From Acanthamoeba castellanii str. Neff (Eukaryota; Discosea; Longamoebia; Acanthamoebidae), in assembly GCF_000313135.1 (NCBI RefSeq), contig NW_004457380.1, positions 588,922 through 614,909 of the forward strand: DNA of 25,988 nt, given 5' to 3'. The notes beneath the pieces were generated by a model. It had not been told where the DNA came from. It did not search any database and worked only from the letters and a program-made list of their open reading frames with translations. Numbering within the stretch: position 1 is the first letter of the stretch; each line of letters starts with the position of its first letter. Below, piece by piece: positions 1 to 13,520 of this stretch. A program made the translations under genes and the position numbers.

Positions 1-3000
1 GAAGAGGACGAGGACCTCTCCGGCGCCCTCCCACAGCAGGAGCCTGAGCCTGCCGCTCAGATAGATGAGCTGCCTCCATCTGCCGCAGCAGCGCCCGCAT
101 CTGCCGAGACTACAAATGCCTCGGCCGGGCCAGATATCGATCAGGCGCCGCCTTCGAACGGCCACGATGAAGCACTCATGGAGACTGACGCTGCACCGAG
201 TGGGCAGGACGAACCAGAGGGTTCGTCCACGATTGATCCTCCTCCCTCCACGGAGGCATCGGCCGAGGAGGAGCCCGCCCCTGTCGAGCCACCACTCGAA
301 GAGGAGCCCGCCCCTGTTGAGGCGCCACCGGTGGTGCGTTCGCACAGGTGGGAGGCGGAGCACGTCAAGCGGATTGAGACCGACATCGCGACCAACCTCT
401 ACAATACCGATGCCTGGCTGGCCCTCATCAACGAGGCCAACCGGCACAGCAGTGACATGTCCTTCCTACGCGAGGCCTACGAGCGATTCCTCAAGATCTT
501 CCCCACGGCAGTACGCTTCTCCGCCCGCTACACGAATAAATAAATAAATAAATAAATAAATAATACTAATAGTACTGGTACTAATGCATAAATAAATAAA
601 TAACAATTATAGCAATATAATATAATCAATTCACACGTGGTCGGTGGTTTGTTGTGTTGTAGGGCCGATACTGGAAGCAATACGCAGAGCACGAGATGAC
701 GGCCGGCAACTACGCCAACGTGGAGAACATCTTTCGGCGCTGCCTCCTCACGTGTCCCAACATGGACCTGTGGCGGTGCTACCTGACCTACATACGGCTC
801 ATCAAGGACGGCAAGCCCGACGAGCGCGAGTCGGTGCTGCGCGCCTTCGAGTTCGCCATCGAGCACATGGGCATGGACCTCAACGCCACCCACATCTGGC
901 GCGACTACATCCAGTACGCCAAGGCCGGGCCCAAGCCGGCCAACCAGTTCGAGGAGAGCCAGAAGGTGGCCACCGTGCGCCGGCTCTACCAGCGCGCCAT
1001 CGAGAGCCCCATCAGCAACCTCGAGTCGCTGTGGAAGGAGTACGACGCGTTCGAGAGCGGCGTCAACAAGCTCCTGGCCAAGCCCCTCATCGCCGAGTAC
1101 GCCGGCAAGTACATGACCGCCCGCGCCGTGTGCCACGAGCGACGCGGCTACGTGGACGGCCTCCAGCTCAACATGCTCCCCGTCCCGCCCACCCACACCC
1201 CCCAGGAGGCACACCAAGTGCGCCTCTGGCGTCGCCTCATCAACTTTGAGTACGCGACACGCCATCGCACACGCCATCGCACACGCATGTAACTGACGGG
1301 AATCTCGCACCACCTGCGCAGAAAAACGAATCCTGAGCGCACGCCGGATGAGCGGCTGCGAAGACGCGTGGGGTTCGCCTACAACCAGGCCCTCCAGTGC
1401 CTCTACCACTTTGCCGAGATCTGGCACGAGGCCGCCCAGTACCAAATCGACAACGGCGCTCCCGAGGTACCCTCCCCCCACCGCGTGCATTCCTTCACAT
1501 TCCAATCCGCATACGTGTGCTTACGGTCGATCGTACGACACGACACGACGCGGGACACGACACGGCACGGCACGACACGACACACCCACCCACAGGAGGG
1601 CCAGACGATCTACGAGCGGGCGGTGAACGCGCTGCCGACGAACCTGTTCCTGCACCTGGCCTACGCCGATCTGCTCGAATCCGGCAAGCGGGTGTCCGAG
1701 GCCAAGGAGATCTACGAGCGCATCATCCAGCACACGCCCGGCACCAACACCCTCGCCCACATCCACTACCTCCGCTTCCTGCGACGAACCGAAGTGCGCT
1801 CGCATTCATTTCATTCTTTCCCATTCACCTTTATTTGTAAACAATTCCAATTCCAATTTTTATTTGAATTCAATTTATTTGTTCAGTTCTTTCTGTATTT
1901 TTTATGGTTTTTAATTATATTTATTTCTGTTTTTTTTGGCTGATCGTATGCGAACAATGTTCTCCAGGGGCCGGACGCTGCGCGCAAACTCTTCGTCAAG
2001 GCCAAGAAGGCTCCCGGCACCACCTATCACCTCTACGTCGCCACCGGTACGACACGCACCAACACTTTCTTCACTCGGCCCTTCTTGGTCTTCTTGGTCT
2101 TCTTCTTGCCCTTGGCTTGACCCTGACCCACCCCGTGGCGCGCGATGCAGCGATGCTGGAGTACCACGCGAACCGGAATGTGGACTATGCGCGGGACGTG
2201 TTCAACGCGGGCCTCAAGAAGTTCATCGGGGAGCCCACCTACGTGCTCCACTACCTCCGCTTCCTCATCCAACTCAACGAAGACAACAGTACACACATTG
2301 CCGCCCACCTCGCCTCTTCGTACCAGGCGCTGAGCGTGTGTCGTGTGTCGTGTCGTGTGTCGTGTGTGTCGTGTGTGTCGTGTCACAGACGTGCGTGCGG
2401 TGTTTGAGAGGGTGCTCGGGAGCGCGGAGATGGCCAACGAGCGAACGGCCGAGCTGTGGAACGCCCTCCTCGAATTCGAGTACGCCGCCGGCGACCTCGC
2501 CTCCATCCAAAAGCTCGAGAAACGCCGCGCCCAGATCTTTCCCGAACTCGGTACCCGCCGCGGCTTGTGTGTGTCGTGTCGTTGTGTGCGTGTGTGCGTG
2601 CGACTAAGCATGATGGTCGACAGAGCCGGCGAGTGTGCCGTCGCTGGTGCAGCGATACCGGTTCCTGGACCTGTGGCCGAGCGAGCCGTCCGAGGCCTAC
2701 CTCCCGCTCTCGTTCGGCGTCGGCGCCGCCGCCGGCAAGTCGGCCGACGCACGCGACGAGCGACCCAAGATCGTGGCTCGCCCCGACACCTCCAAAATGA
2801 TCGCCTTTCGCCCCGAGGTACGTGTATCGCGCGCATCGTGTCGTGTGTCGTGTGTGTGTGTCGTGCTCACCCGCGCGTGTGCGTCAGCTCGAGGCGCCTC
2901 CGCCAGAATCGCACGCGATCCCTTCCCTCGGGCACGAAGCGGGTGGCGGCCACCGGCATGGGGGCGATGAGGGGGGGCCGACGATGACCATGGCGCCGTT

Positions 3001-3613
3001 CTCGCCGCCGCCGTTCAGTCCGACCAACCTGCCCAGCATGAGCCCGCGCTCGCCCACCACGCTCGCCGCCGCCGGGGGGTCCGACGGGGGTCCGGCCCGG
3101 CTCTTCGCTTACTACCTGCCTCTCTTCCCTCCGGCCGACTCCTACTACGGTGCGCACACACCAACAGCACGCGCCACACGACCGCACGGCCGCACGACAC
3201 GCGCGCTGTGCATTAACGTGTCTTGGGTGGTTCTCGCGCGCACAGGTCCTATGGTCAATCTCGACGGGTTGGTCGCACTTCTCCGACAGACGAACATCCC
3301 GCCATCGGCCCTTGTGGTTCGTTTTTTCCAAACTCATCCCGCCTCCTTTCTCGCAAAACGTGTGTTGTGTGACCCTCGTGCGTGTGCGGTGTGTGCGGTG
3401 TGTGCGATCGAGCAGCCGCCCGCAGGTGGCGGGGATGTAGGAGGCCGGAAGCGCAAGGCGGCGGAGGATCACCACCACCCGCCACCCATGCACATGGGCG
3501 GCGGTGGTGGAGGCGGCGGCGGCGGCGGCGGCGGACCGGCTCCCCAGAACGCGCCGCCGGCGAGGGACATCTTTCGGCAGCGCCAGGCCGCCAAGCTCAC
3601 CCGCTTCAAGTGA
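1..3613 (+). CDS. CSTF3: Cleavage stimulation factor subunit 3 (CstF-77 / Rna14), 5'-partial
   Basis: CstF-77/Rna14 is the HAT-repeat scaffold of the nuclear pre-mRNA 3'-end cleavage complex. Exons: 1-510, 663-1249, 1322-1466, 1596-1793, 1968-2046, 2151-2288, 2389-2550, 2624-2817, 2888-3149, 3246-3316, 3416-3613; they join in one frame to 847 residues plus stop. The frame is open from base 1, so the start lies upstream. The visible N-terminus is acidic and Pro-rich with an EEEPAPVE duplication, then HAT/Suf repeats begin near HVKRIETDIATNLY. Family hallmarks include FPTAGRYWKQYAEHEM, INFEKTNPERT, FAEIWHEAAQYQ, LNEDNNVRAVFERVL and LASIQKLEKRRAQIFPE. The tail has RPDTSKMIAFRPE, then PMVNLDGLVALLRQTNIP (hinge/Rna15-binding region) and a basic end ARDIFRQRQAAKLTRFK. 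A poly-Gly run of GGC/GGT codons sits near 3497-3536. The exon 10 donor (3313 or 3316) is the least certain boundary. Introns 3, 6 and 7 carry ACACG/GTGTCG tracts. Confidence 0.93.
534..566. repeat. (AATA)n microsatellite in CSTF3 intron 1
   Basis: A TAAA/AATA tetranucleotide run lies inside the AT-rich first intron (511-662). Similar short runs follow near 588-602. It is intronic; the exons on both sides are GC-rich. Confidence 0.85.
2333..2385. repeat. GTGTCGT-type tract in CSTF3 intron 6
   Basis: Alternating GTGTCGTGTC and GTGTGTCG units fill the second half of the intron 2289-2388, ending just before the ACAG acceptor. This is one example of the intron-restricted repeat family seen across the window. 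Confidence 0.85.
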
Positions 3614-3703
3614 GTGCTGTGCCCCCCCCCACCAGCCCAACCACTATTCCCACCATTCTTTCTTCAAGAAACAAACAAAGAACATGGCAACGTCGTCGGC
3701 ACA

Positions 3704-5151
3704 TCAGCCGCGGCCACAGTCGCACATCTCAAACGGTCCGCCACAGAAATTCGAGTAATAGTCGAGCTGCACGACGCACGCCAGCCGCCGTCCCATCACC
3801 AGCAGTCGGTGGCCCGTGTGCCCGTCGGACTGCCCAGGGCCAGAGTTGAGGTCAACCATAACAGTGCCGCGCGCGGGCGCGAGGGAAGAGGAGGCGTGGT
3901 ACCACGTAGCTGCCGTCCTTCCACATCAGCAGCTGGTGGTGTTCGTCCACCAGATCGGCGAGTGCGTTGAGCGTGCGGCCCACCGGCGGTGGCTTGCACG
4001 GGTGCGCCTTGATCACCGTCAAGTCGATTTGTTTCTCCACAATACTGTCCACCGCTGCTCTCCCGATCAAGAGACACACACAACACATGCCCACTCAATG
4101 CGACACACACACCACACACCACACACACCACACGCAGCACCGCACAACAAGAAGATATGCGTGTACATTGGGCGAGTGTTGCGTAGGCTTGGTGGTCGGC
4201 GATGAGCTGGAGCCGCAGGTGGAGGGGCGGCGGCGTGGTGAAGTAGGAGTGGTGCCAGGCGTCGTCTTCCGGCTGATAAGCGCTCGGCGTCGCCGGGAAG
4301 GCCGGGTCCGCCAGCAGCTTGTTGTAGTCCGGCCCGAATGTCACCGTGGTCAGCGCTTCCGCCACCACACCGCTGAGCTCCTCCGCTGCGTTGCGTGTGC
4401 GGTGGTGAGTGCGCCTGTGTGTGTGCGCGGTGGTGTGTGTGCGGTGGTGCGTGTACCGGGCACGAAGCGAAGCAGGCCCTCGGTTGGCAGTGGGAACGCT
4501 CGCGCGGTGACGAAGCACTGGACCTGGGCGCTGTCGGTGCGCACCTGCGGGTCTAAGGCTCTCGACACCGCCTCGGTGCGCTGCCACGGCAGCCGGCCTG
4601 CGTTCGTGGCGGCTCGCGCCAACAGCGCTCCCGCCAGCTGCCTGCGCAGCTCGTCCACCTGTCCACTCGCTACATTGTCCAATGTATGTCGACACAAAAA
4701 CAATATATCAACATATAACTATGTGCCCACACCATTAAACATTATATTAAAAAAATAATAAACAAATAAAAAGAAAGAACTGAACTGCCCCAGTACCGGG
4801 TTCGTAGTGGAGCCGCGAGAGAAGGGCAGCATAAAGGGTGGGGAGGGAGGTGATGGTCGCGTAGAGGGTGCAACTGGTCTGGGCAAGGGCCAGGAGGGCG
4901 GGGGCATCGAGCCTCTCGAAGATGGCGCGCTGCAGCTCGGCCGGCAGTTGGCTGAGCAAACCGTTCGTCGTCGCGCCGCTTGCGTCGTGTTCTGCCGCCC
5001 CCTTCGAGAAGATGGACTGCCGCACACGTTCAGCCGCAACTGCGGCGGCCTCCCTGTCGAACCGAGCCACGACCACCACCCGAGGCGGGTCGTCTGGGCT
5101 CTGTTTGGTCCGTTTGCTCCCTTCGCCTCCCTTGCTCACCTTCGACCCCAT
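3704..5151 (-). CDS. F-box domain protein, possible N-myristoylation
   Basis: Predicted substrate adaptor of an SCF (Skp1-cullin-F-box) ubiquitin ligase. Exons, in transcription order: 5151-4797, 4669-4457, 4385-4167, 4054-3903, 3829-3704; they join to 354 residues with compatible phases (1, 1, 1, 0). The F-box is in exon 1: LLSQLPAELQRAIFERLD followed by LLALAQTSCTLYATI, about residues 63-105. The protein starts MGSKVSKGG, which fits an N-myristoylation signal (Gly2, Ser6, Lys7). The remaining 240 residues (for example FGPDYNKLLADPAFP, WHHSYFTTPPPLHLRL, LLMWKDGSYVSDGHTG, ending CGGPFEMCDCGRG) match no domain I recognise, so the substrate is unknown. The gene converges with CSTF3 (90 bp between stops) and lies tail-to-head with the E2 gene. 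All four donors begin GTAC. Confidence 0.77.
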
Positions 5152-5266
5152 CAGCGTTTGAGTTTCTTATTTTTATCAAAATTTATTTAATTTTTGTTTG
5201 CTTTTTTGCTTTTTTGTTGAATTTTATGTATATTTGTTTAATCGCACAGTCCAGTCAAGAAAGCTC

Positions 5267-6440
5267 TCAGTTGGTGAGCTTCCTCATCACGACGGCGACG
5301 ATGGCGAAGAAGAGGGCGATGATGATGTAGTTGAGCAGCTTGGCCGGACCCTCGATCTCGTGGTCCTGCTGCTCCTGCTGCTGCTGCTCCTGCTGTGGTG
5401 GCCCATGCACCTGGTGTGGCTGCGGCTGCTGCTCGGCGGCTCTCTCTGGTGCGCCTCCCCATGGCTGGGCCTCGGGCTGCTGCTGCTGCTGGCGCTCTCC
5501 CAGCTCTTCGGCGCGGCGCTCCACCGGTGGCGTGGCGGGCGCCTCACCTTCTTCGTTGCCTGTTTCTACAGAAGACTTCAGTCGTGTGTGTGTGTGTGTG
5601 TGTCTGCACGCACACATGAAACACGCGAGTGACGTACCGCTTGTGGATGATGATGACGAGACGGGAGGGAGGATGTTGGCGATGGGTCCGCACTTGGGGC
5701 AGCAGAAGTGGACCGACTTCCTGGCCAGCGCCCTTCGCTCGTCGGCAGAGTAGTCCAGCGCGCCGAGTGCGCCTTCGCCCGGCGTCGGGAGGAATCCAAT
5801 CAACGCCACCAGCGCTGTACGAACTGTGTACGTGAGTGTGCGTGTGCGTGTTGTGAATTAGTGGGTGAGTAGCGGGTGTGTACAGACGCGGAGGGTCGTA
5901 CTGCTCCACGAGGGCTGCCAGTGTTCTGGGTGGTGCGCCGAGATGGTAAGGCAGATCTTGGTTCCCACGTCGAACCTACCGTTGGGCTGGGTTTACAATC
6001 GAACGAATGCGTGAGAAACTAACGACACGACAGGCATGCACAACAAAGGGGCAAGGTGGCGTACCGTGAGCCACACGATGTTGGGCGGTTTGAAGGGATA
6101 CTCGGCCGGCAACAGGATCCTACCGTGGTAGACACCGCCTTCGAACGGGGTACCGCTCGGCCCGCGAACGGTGAAGTGCCATTCGAAGATGTTGTCCTGT
6201 GTAGGAAATAAGGGGTGGGGTCAGCAATTCGAAGATGAAAATAAACACGTTAGCACGAATCGATTGTGCCCAAGGCGCTACAAAAAGATGGATGCAAAAA
6301 AAGAAGAGAAGACTTTGATGCACACTGGGCAGTACCTCGAGTGCTCGTGCGGAATACTCGTGGCTCGTGTCCTTCTCCATTTCCTTCATCTCACGCAGGA
6401 TGCGCTTTACAGAGGGGTTGTTGGGGCTGTAGCCTTCCAT
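5267..6440 (-). CDS. UBE2J1: Tail-anchored ubiquitin-conjugating enzyme E2 (UBE2J1/Ubc6 type)
   Basis: ER-membrane E2 that receives ubiquitin on its active cysteine and passes it to ERAD substrates with ER-resident RING ligases. Exons: 6440-6336, 6196-6065, 5986-5902, 5823-5638, 5565-5267; they join to 268 residues. The UBC fold spans about residues 8-150: NPSVKRILREMKEM, then FEWHFTVRGPSGTPFEGGVY, PNGRFDVGTKICLTIS and HHPEHWQPSWSIRTALVAL. The predicted active cysteine is Cys91 in KICLTIS, the same number as in human UBE2J1. ALDYSADERRALARKS and FCCPKCG follow, as in UBE2J1 rather than UBE2J2. A Gln-rich linker (QQEQQQQEQQ) leads to a C-terminal membrane anchor, LLNYIIIALFFAIVAVV, with basic end MRKLTN. 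Intron 4 (5566-5637) contains a (GT)n tract. The start at 6440 gives a typical UBE2J N-terminus. Confidence 0.95.
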
Positions 6441-6655
6441 CTCTTTTCACGTTTTGTACTTGCTGTCTGCTTTCTCGGGCCACTTTCTCTTTTGGCCAAG
6501 CGAACAAAAGGAAAAATTTGGGAAACACATTTCTTAGGAGAAATTCACAGGAAAATCAATTTCTTTGATTTGCTTTCTTGCTTTTCCAAGAACAACGTGT
6601 GAGCCAAGATTATCGGCATTTGTGTCTCACGGCCGTGCTCTCATCACCAAACAAC
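6441..6655. promoter_or_regulatory. Divergent intergenic promoter region, E2 / Tim8-like
   Basis: The 215 nt between the start codons of the minus-strand E2 gene and the plus-strand Tim8-like gene must hold both 5' UTRs and promoters if both gene models are right. The stretch is AT-rich with runs of T and A. I see no clear TATA box. Confidence 0.5.
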
Positions 6656-6907
6656 ATGGATCACACGACCCTCGCGCGCAACCTCCAGGCGATTCAGGTC
6701 GCGGTGGAGTCGCAGAAGCAGCTCATGGAGACGACGGACTTCTGCTGGCCCATCTGCATGCGAAATGCGCGCATCGGGACGGAGCTCGATCGAAGCCAGA
6801 AGGTGTGCTTCAGCAACTGCGTCGTCCGCTCCATCGATGCCGAGAGGATGATCGCTCAACGCGTGCTTGTCGCCATGAAGCAGAGCTCCACCGGCGAGGC
6901 CGAGTAA
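6656..6907 (+). CDS. TIM8: Small Tim chaperone, Tim8-like (twin CX3C)
   Basis: An 83-residue, single-exon protein of the Tim8/9/10/13 family, hexameric chaperones of the mitochondrial intermembrane space that escort hydrophobic precursors to the TIM22 and SAM complexes. The twin CX3C motif is CWPIC, then 16 residues, then CFSNC; these cysteines form two intramolecular disulfides through the Mia40/Erv1 relay. The preceding VESQKQLMETTDFCW and following NCVVRSIDAERMIAQRV resemble Tim8 more than Tim9/10/13. The ATG at 6656 gives the family-typical length; an upstream in-frame ATG at 6578 would add 26 residues with no family match. It is the only clearly intronless gene here. It is divergent from the E2 gene and 315 nt upstream of the GGT gene. 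Confidence 0.86.
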   Translation: MDHTTLARNLQAIQVAVESQKQLMETTDFCWPICMRNARIGTELDRSQKVCFSNCVVRSIDAERMIAQRVLVAMKQSSTGEAE

Positions 6908-7222
6908 AAATCTGTCCACATCTCCATTTCACATCGCACTACAAGCCTGCACGATCTGCAGGTTGCGTGCATTTTTATTTAATCAACACACACACATCCA
7001 ACCCAAGCATAAATCTGTGCTGTAGGTCCCTCCTTGTTGCACGCTCTGCCATCTGCTTGAAGAGATTGGCTTTCATCTCTGCACCACTTCTTGTAGACAA
7101 AATCTGGAGGTTGTTTTGTTTGTGGGAATTCACAGATTGGAATCCGAATCGCCGATTTCCCACTTCCACCATTGGAAGGCACCTGCCCCACCTCACAAGC
7201 AAAGCCTTGTTGATCGCAGTTC
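6908..7222 (+). other. Intergenic region, Tim8-like 3' flank and GGT 5' flank
   Basis: The 315 nt hold the Tim8-like 3' UTR and the GGT upstream region. I find no convincing ORF, RNA gene, TATA box or long repeat. A short (CA)n run lies near 6986-6996. Confidence 0.5.
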
Positions 7223-10878
<3,656 letters not shown>

Positions 10879-11263
10879 TCGGTGCTCTTTTTCGCATTTA
10901 TTATCTTGGCTGTGCACAAACCTACTGACATGTAACAAGCTGGCATGTAACGCAATGATTGTTGGTTGGTCATCAACAAGCACGTGTTCGTCACAATTCT
11001 CAACGGCCGTTGCTAGAACCCCATGACTCGTTCTTTACGTTTAATTCTCACGTTCTGATTGGTTATTTCAGGAACTGTCGGAAAATTCCGCAAGAAATGG
11101 CGGAAATGTGCAGTCCAACTCAAGGACCGTGCAAAAATGCCTGCAGTAAAAAGGTGCTGTCGCTGCTCTTCTTCACACATACACAACCACCACAACGCGC
11201 AAGCTTCATCGTCGGCTGTGCACACCACATTCACTCACACACACAAAACACCAGCAAGCAAGC
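10879..11263 (+). other. Intergenic region, GGT 3' flank and PEPCK 5' flank
   Basis: The 385 nt must contain the GGT 3' UTR and the PEPCK promoter and leader. I see no ORF with family features, no RNA gene and no canonical TATA box. A CA-rich leader (about 11228-11260) directly precedes the PEPCK ATG. Confidence 0.5.
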
Positions 11264-13520
11264 ATGCGCTCTGCCAACACCAACAACACACAGCTTCTCC
11301 AGTGGGTGGAGAAGGTAAAGCAGCTCACCAAGCCCGCCAACGTCCACTGGTGTGATGGCTCAGGTACTTGCCCACACACATGCTCATAAAGTGTGTAGCC
11401 TGTTCTTCTTCTTCTTCTTATTCTATTCTTCCAACCTGAATAGACCAGGAATACGCCACGTTGTGCGAGGAGCTGGTGAAGAAGGGCACCTTCGTGCGCC
11501 TCAATGAGAAGTTCGTGGGCAAGAACAGCTTCCTCGCTCGCACGGACGAGCGCGACGTAGCGCGTCACGAGAGCCGCATGTTCATCTGCACGAAGGTGGA
11601 GGAGGACATCGGCCATGGCCGCAACTGGGCTCAACAGACCGAGATGACCGACGTACGCCACAGTCTTCACCCACTACTCGCAACATTATTACTTTTAATT
11701 CTAATTATTCTTTTCTTATCTGTTTTCCTTTTCCTGTTTCTCTGTGTAGCGACTGGCCAAGCTGCTGGCGGGCAGCATGGAGGGCCGCACCATGTACGTC
11801 GTGCCGTTCGCCATGGGGCCGCCCGGCTCGGCCCTGGCCCGCTACGGCGTCCAAATCACCGACCACGCCTACGTCGCCGCCTCGCTCTCTCTGGTCGTCC
11901 GCACCGGCACCGACGTCCTCCAGCACCTCGGCAATGGCGGTACGCGCTTCGTGAACACACACACGACACACACACAACACACGCACACACACACACGACT
12001 CACCGTGTCTCGCAATCGCAATGCAACAGAGTTTGAGAAGTGTCTGCACTCGGTGGGTGTGCCGTTGGGCGGCAGCGCTGCTGACGTGGCGTGGCCATGC
12101 AACATCGATGACCACCACCTGGCCTTCTTCCCCGAGCACGGCCACGGCACCGACGCCGACGCGCTGGGCTCGCCCCGCTTCGTCTCGTTCGGCAGCCTCT
12201 ACGGCGGCAACTCGCTGCTGGCCCAGAAGTGGTTCGGCCTCGACTGGGCCTCGGTGCTGGCCCACCGCGAGGGCTGGATGGCCGAGCACTGCGCCGTTGT
12301 CACCCTGACCGACTCCGAGGACCGCAAGTTCCACATCGCCGCCATCTTCCCCTCGGCCTGCGGCAAGTCCTCGTTCGCGCTTCAAATTCCCACCATTCCT
12401 GGTACACACGCGCACACAACGCACCGCACGACACGCATGGACCACTGATCCTAAGCTATGTATGGAATGTGTGTGCGCAGGCTGGACGGTGCGTTGCGTG
12501 TCGGAGAACATGGCGTGGCTGCGCCAGGGAGCGGACGGCCGCCTGTACGCGACCAACCCCGAGTCGGGCTTCTTCGGCGTGGCGACCGGCACCTCGCAGT
12601 TCAACAACCTCTCGCTGATGGTCGCCATGCGCAAGGGCACCAACATCTTCGTCAACGCCGCGCTCACGCCCGAGGGCGACGTATGGTGGGAGGGCAAGAC
12701 CAAGGAGGCGCCCGCCCAGCTCAAGGACTGGCGCGGCCAGGCCTGGACCCCGGCCAGCGCCACCCCCGCGGCGCACCCCAACGCGCGCTACACATTCCCC
12801 GCCACCAACTGCCCCGTCATGGACGAGGCCTGGAGGTTCGGCGCCACCCCTCTCAAATTCTAGAATGAATGTTGGAATGTCTCATTGCTCATTCCGTTCA
12901 TTCCAATCTGTATAGCTCGCCCAACGGAGTGCCGATCGACGCGTTCCTGCTGGGCGGCCGCCGGAGCACGACCGTGCCGCTCGTCGCGCAGGCGCTCAGC
13001 TGGGAGCACGGCGTGTTCCTCGGCGCGGTGCTCTCGTCGGAAACGACCCACGCCACCGACGGCGCGACGGGCGTGGCCAAGCGCGACCCGTTCGCATTCC
13101 GCTCATTCCTGGGCTACCGCCTGGGCGACTACCTCCAGCACTGGGGCGATATGGGCCAGCGCCTGGGCCGCCACGCCCCGCTCGTGTTCCAGGTCAACTT
13201 CTTCCGCCGCGATAGCGCCGCCGACGGGGCCTACCTGTGGCCCGGCTTTGGCGACAACGCGCGGGTGCTCAAGTGGGTGTGCCAGCGCGTGCGCGGCGAG
13301 GTGGGCGCCCGCCGTACCGCCGTCGGCCTGGTGCCGCACGCGCGCGATCTGGACCTCACCGGGCTCGACCTGTCGCGCGAGGTTGTGGAGAACAAGCTGC
13401 TGGCCGTCAACGCCCACGAGTGGATGGAGGAGTGCAAGGACATGAAGAAGTTCCTCGGCGGCGTCGAGTCGCTGCCCGGCTTTGTCGCGTCGCAGCTCAC
13501 CACGCTCGAGAAGAGCCTGC
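11264..13520 (+). other. N-terminal PEPCK domain, degenerate active site
   Basis: This domain covers about residues 1-605. It keeps the family frame: DVARHESR (the Arg that contacts substrate), [13 protein letters not shown] (metal-ligand His), P-loop [10 protein letters not shown] with Lys279, GGRRS, and VNFFRRD with [11 protein letters not shown] (guanine pocket). It departs at the kinase-2 motif, where CVGDDIAW of active enzymes reads CVSENMAW (Ser298-Glu299-Asn300), losing the Asp that binds the catalytic metal. GKKCFALR reads AQKWFGLD, and the P-loop TN pair reads SS. There is a 2-residue insertion before the guanine loop. I infer reduced or absent catalysis but probable nucleotide binding. 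Confidence 0.85.

Noticed and set aside
528..1505. Minus-strand ORF of 325 codons opposite CSTF3
   Set aside because: It covers exons with clear CstF-77 homology on the plus strand; the composition is typical of a GC-rich shadow and it runs into AT-rich intron sequence.
3314..3415. Retention of the last CSTF3 intron as coding
   Set aside because: The frame is open, but the encoded stretch is FFQTHPASFL plus a GTGTGCGG repeat with no CstF-77 counterpart; splicing joins the hinge region to the basic tail.
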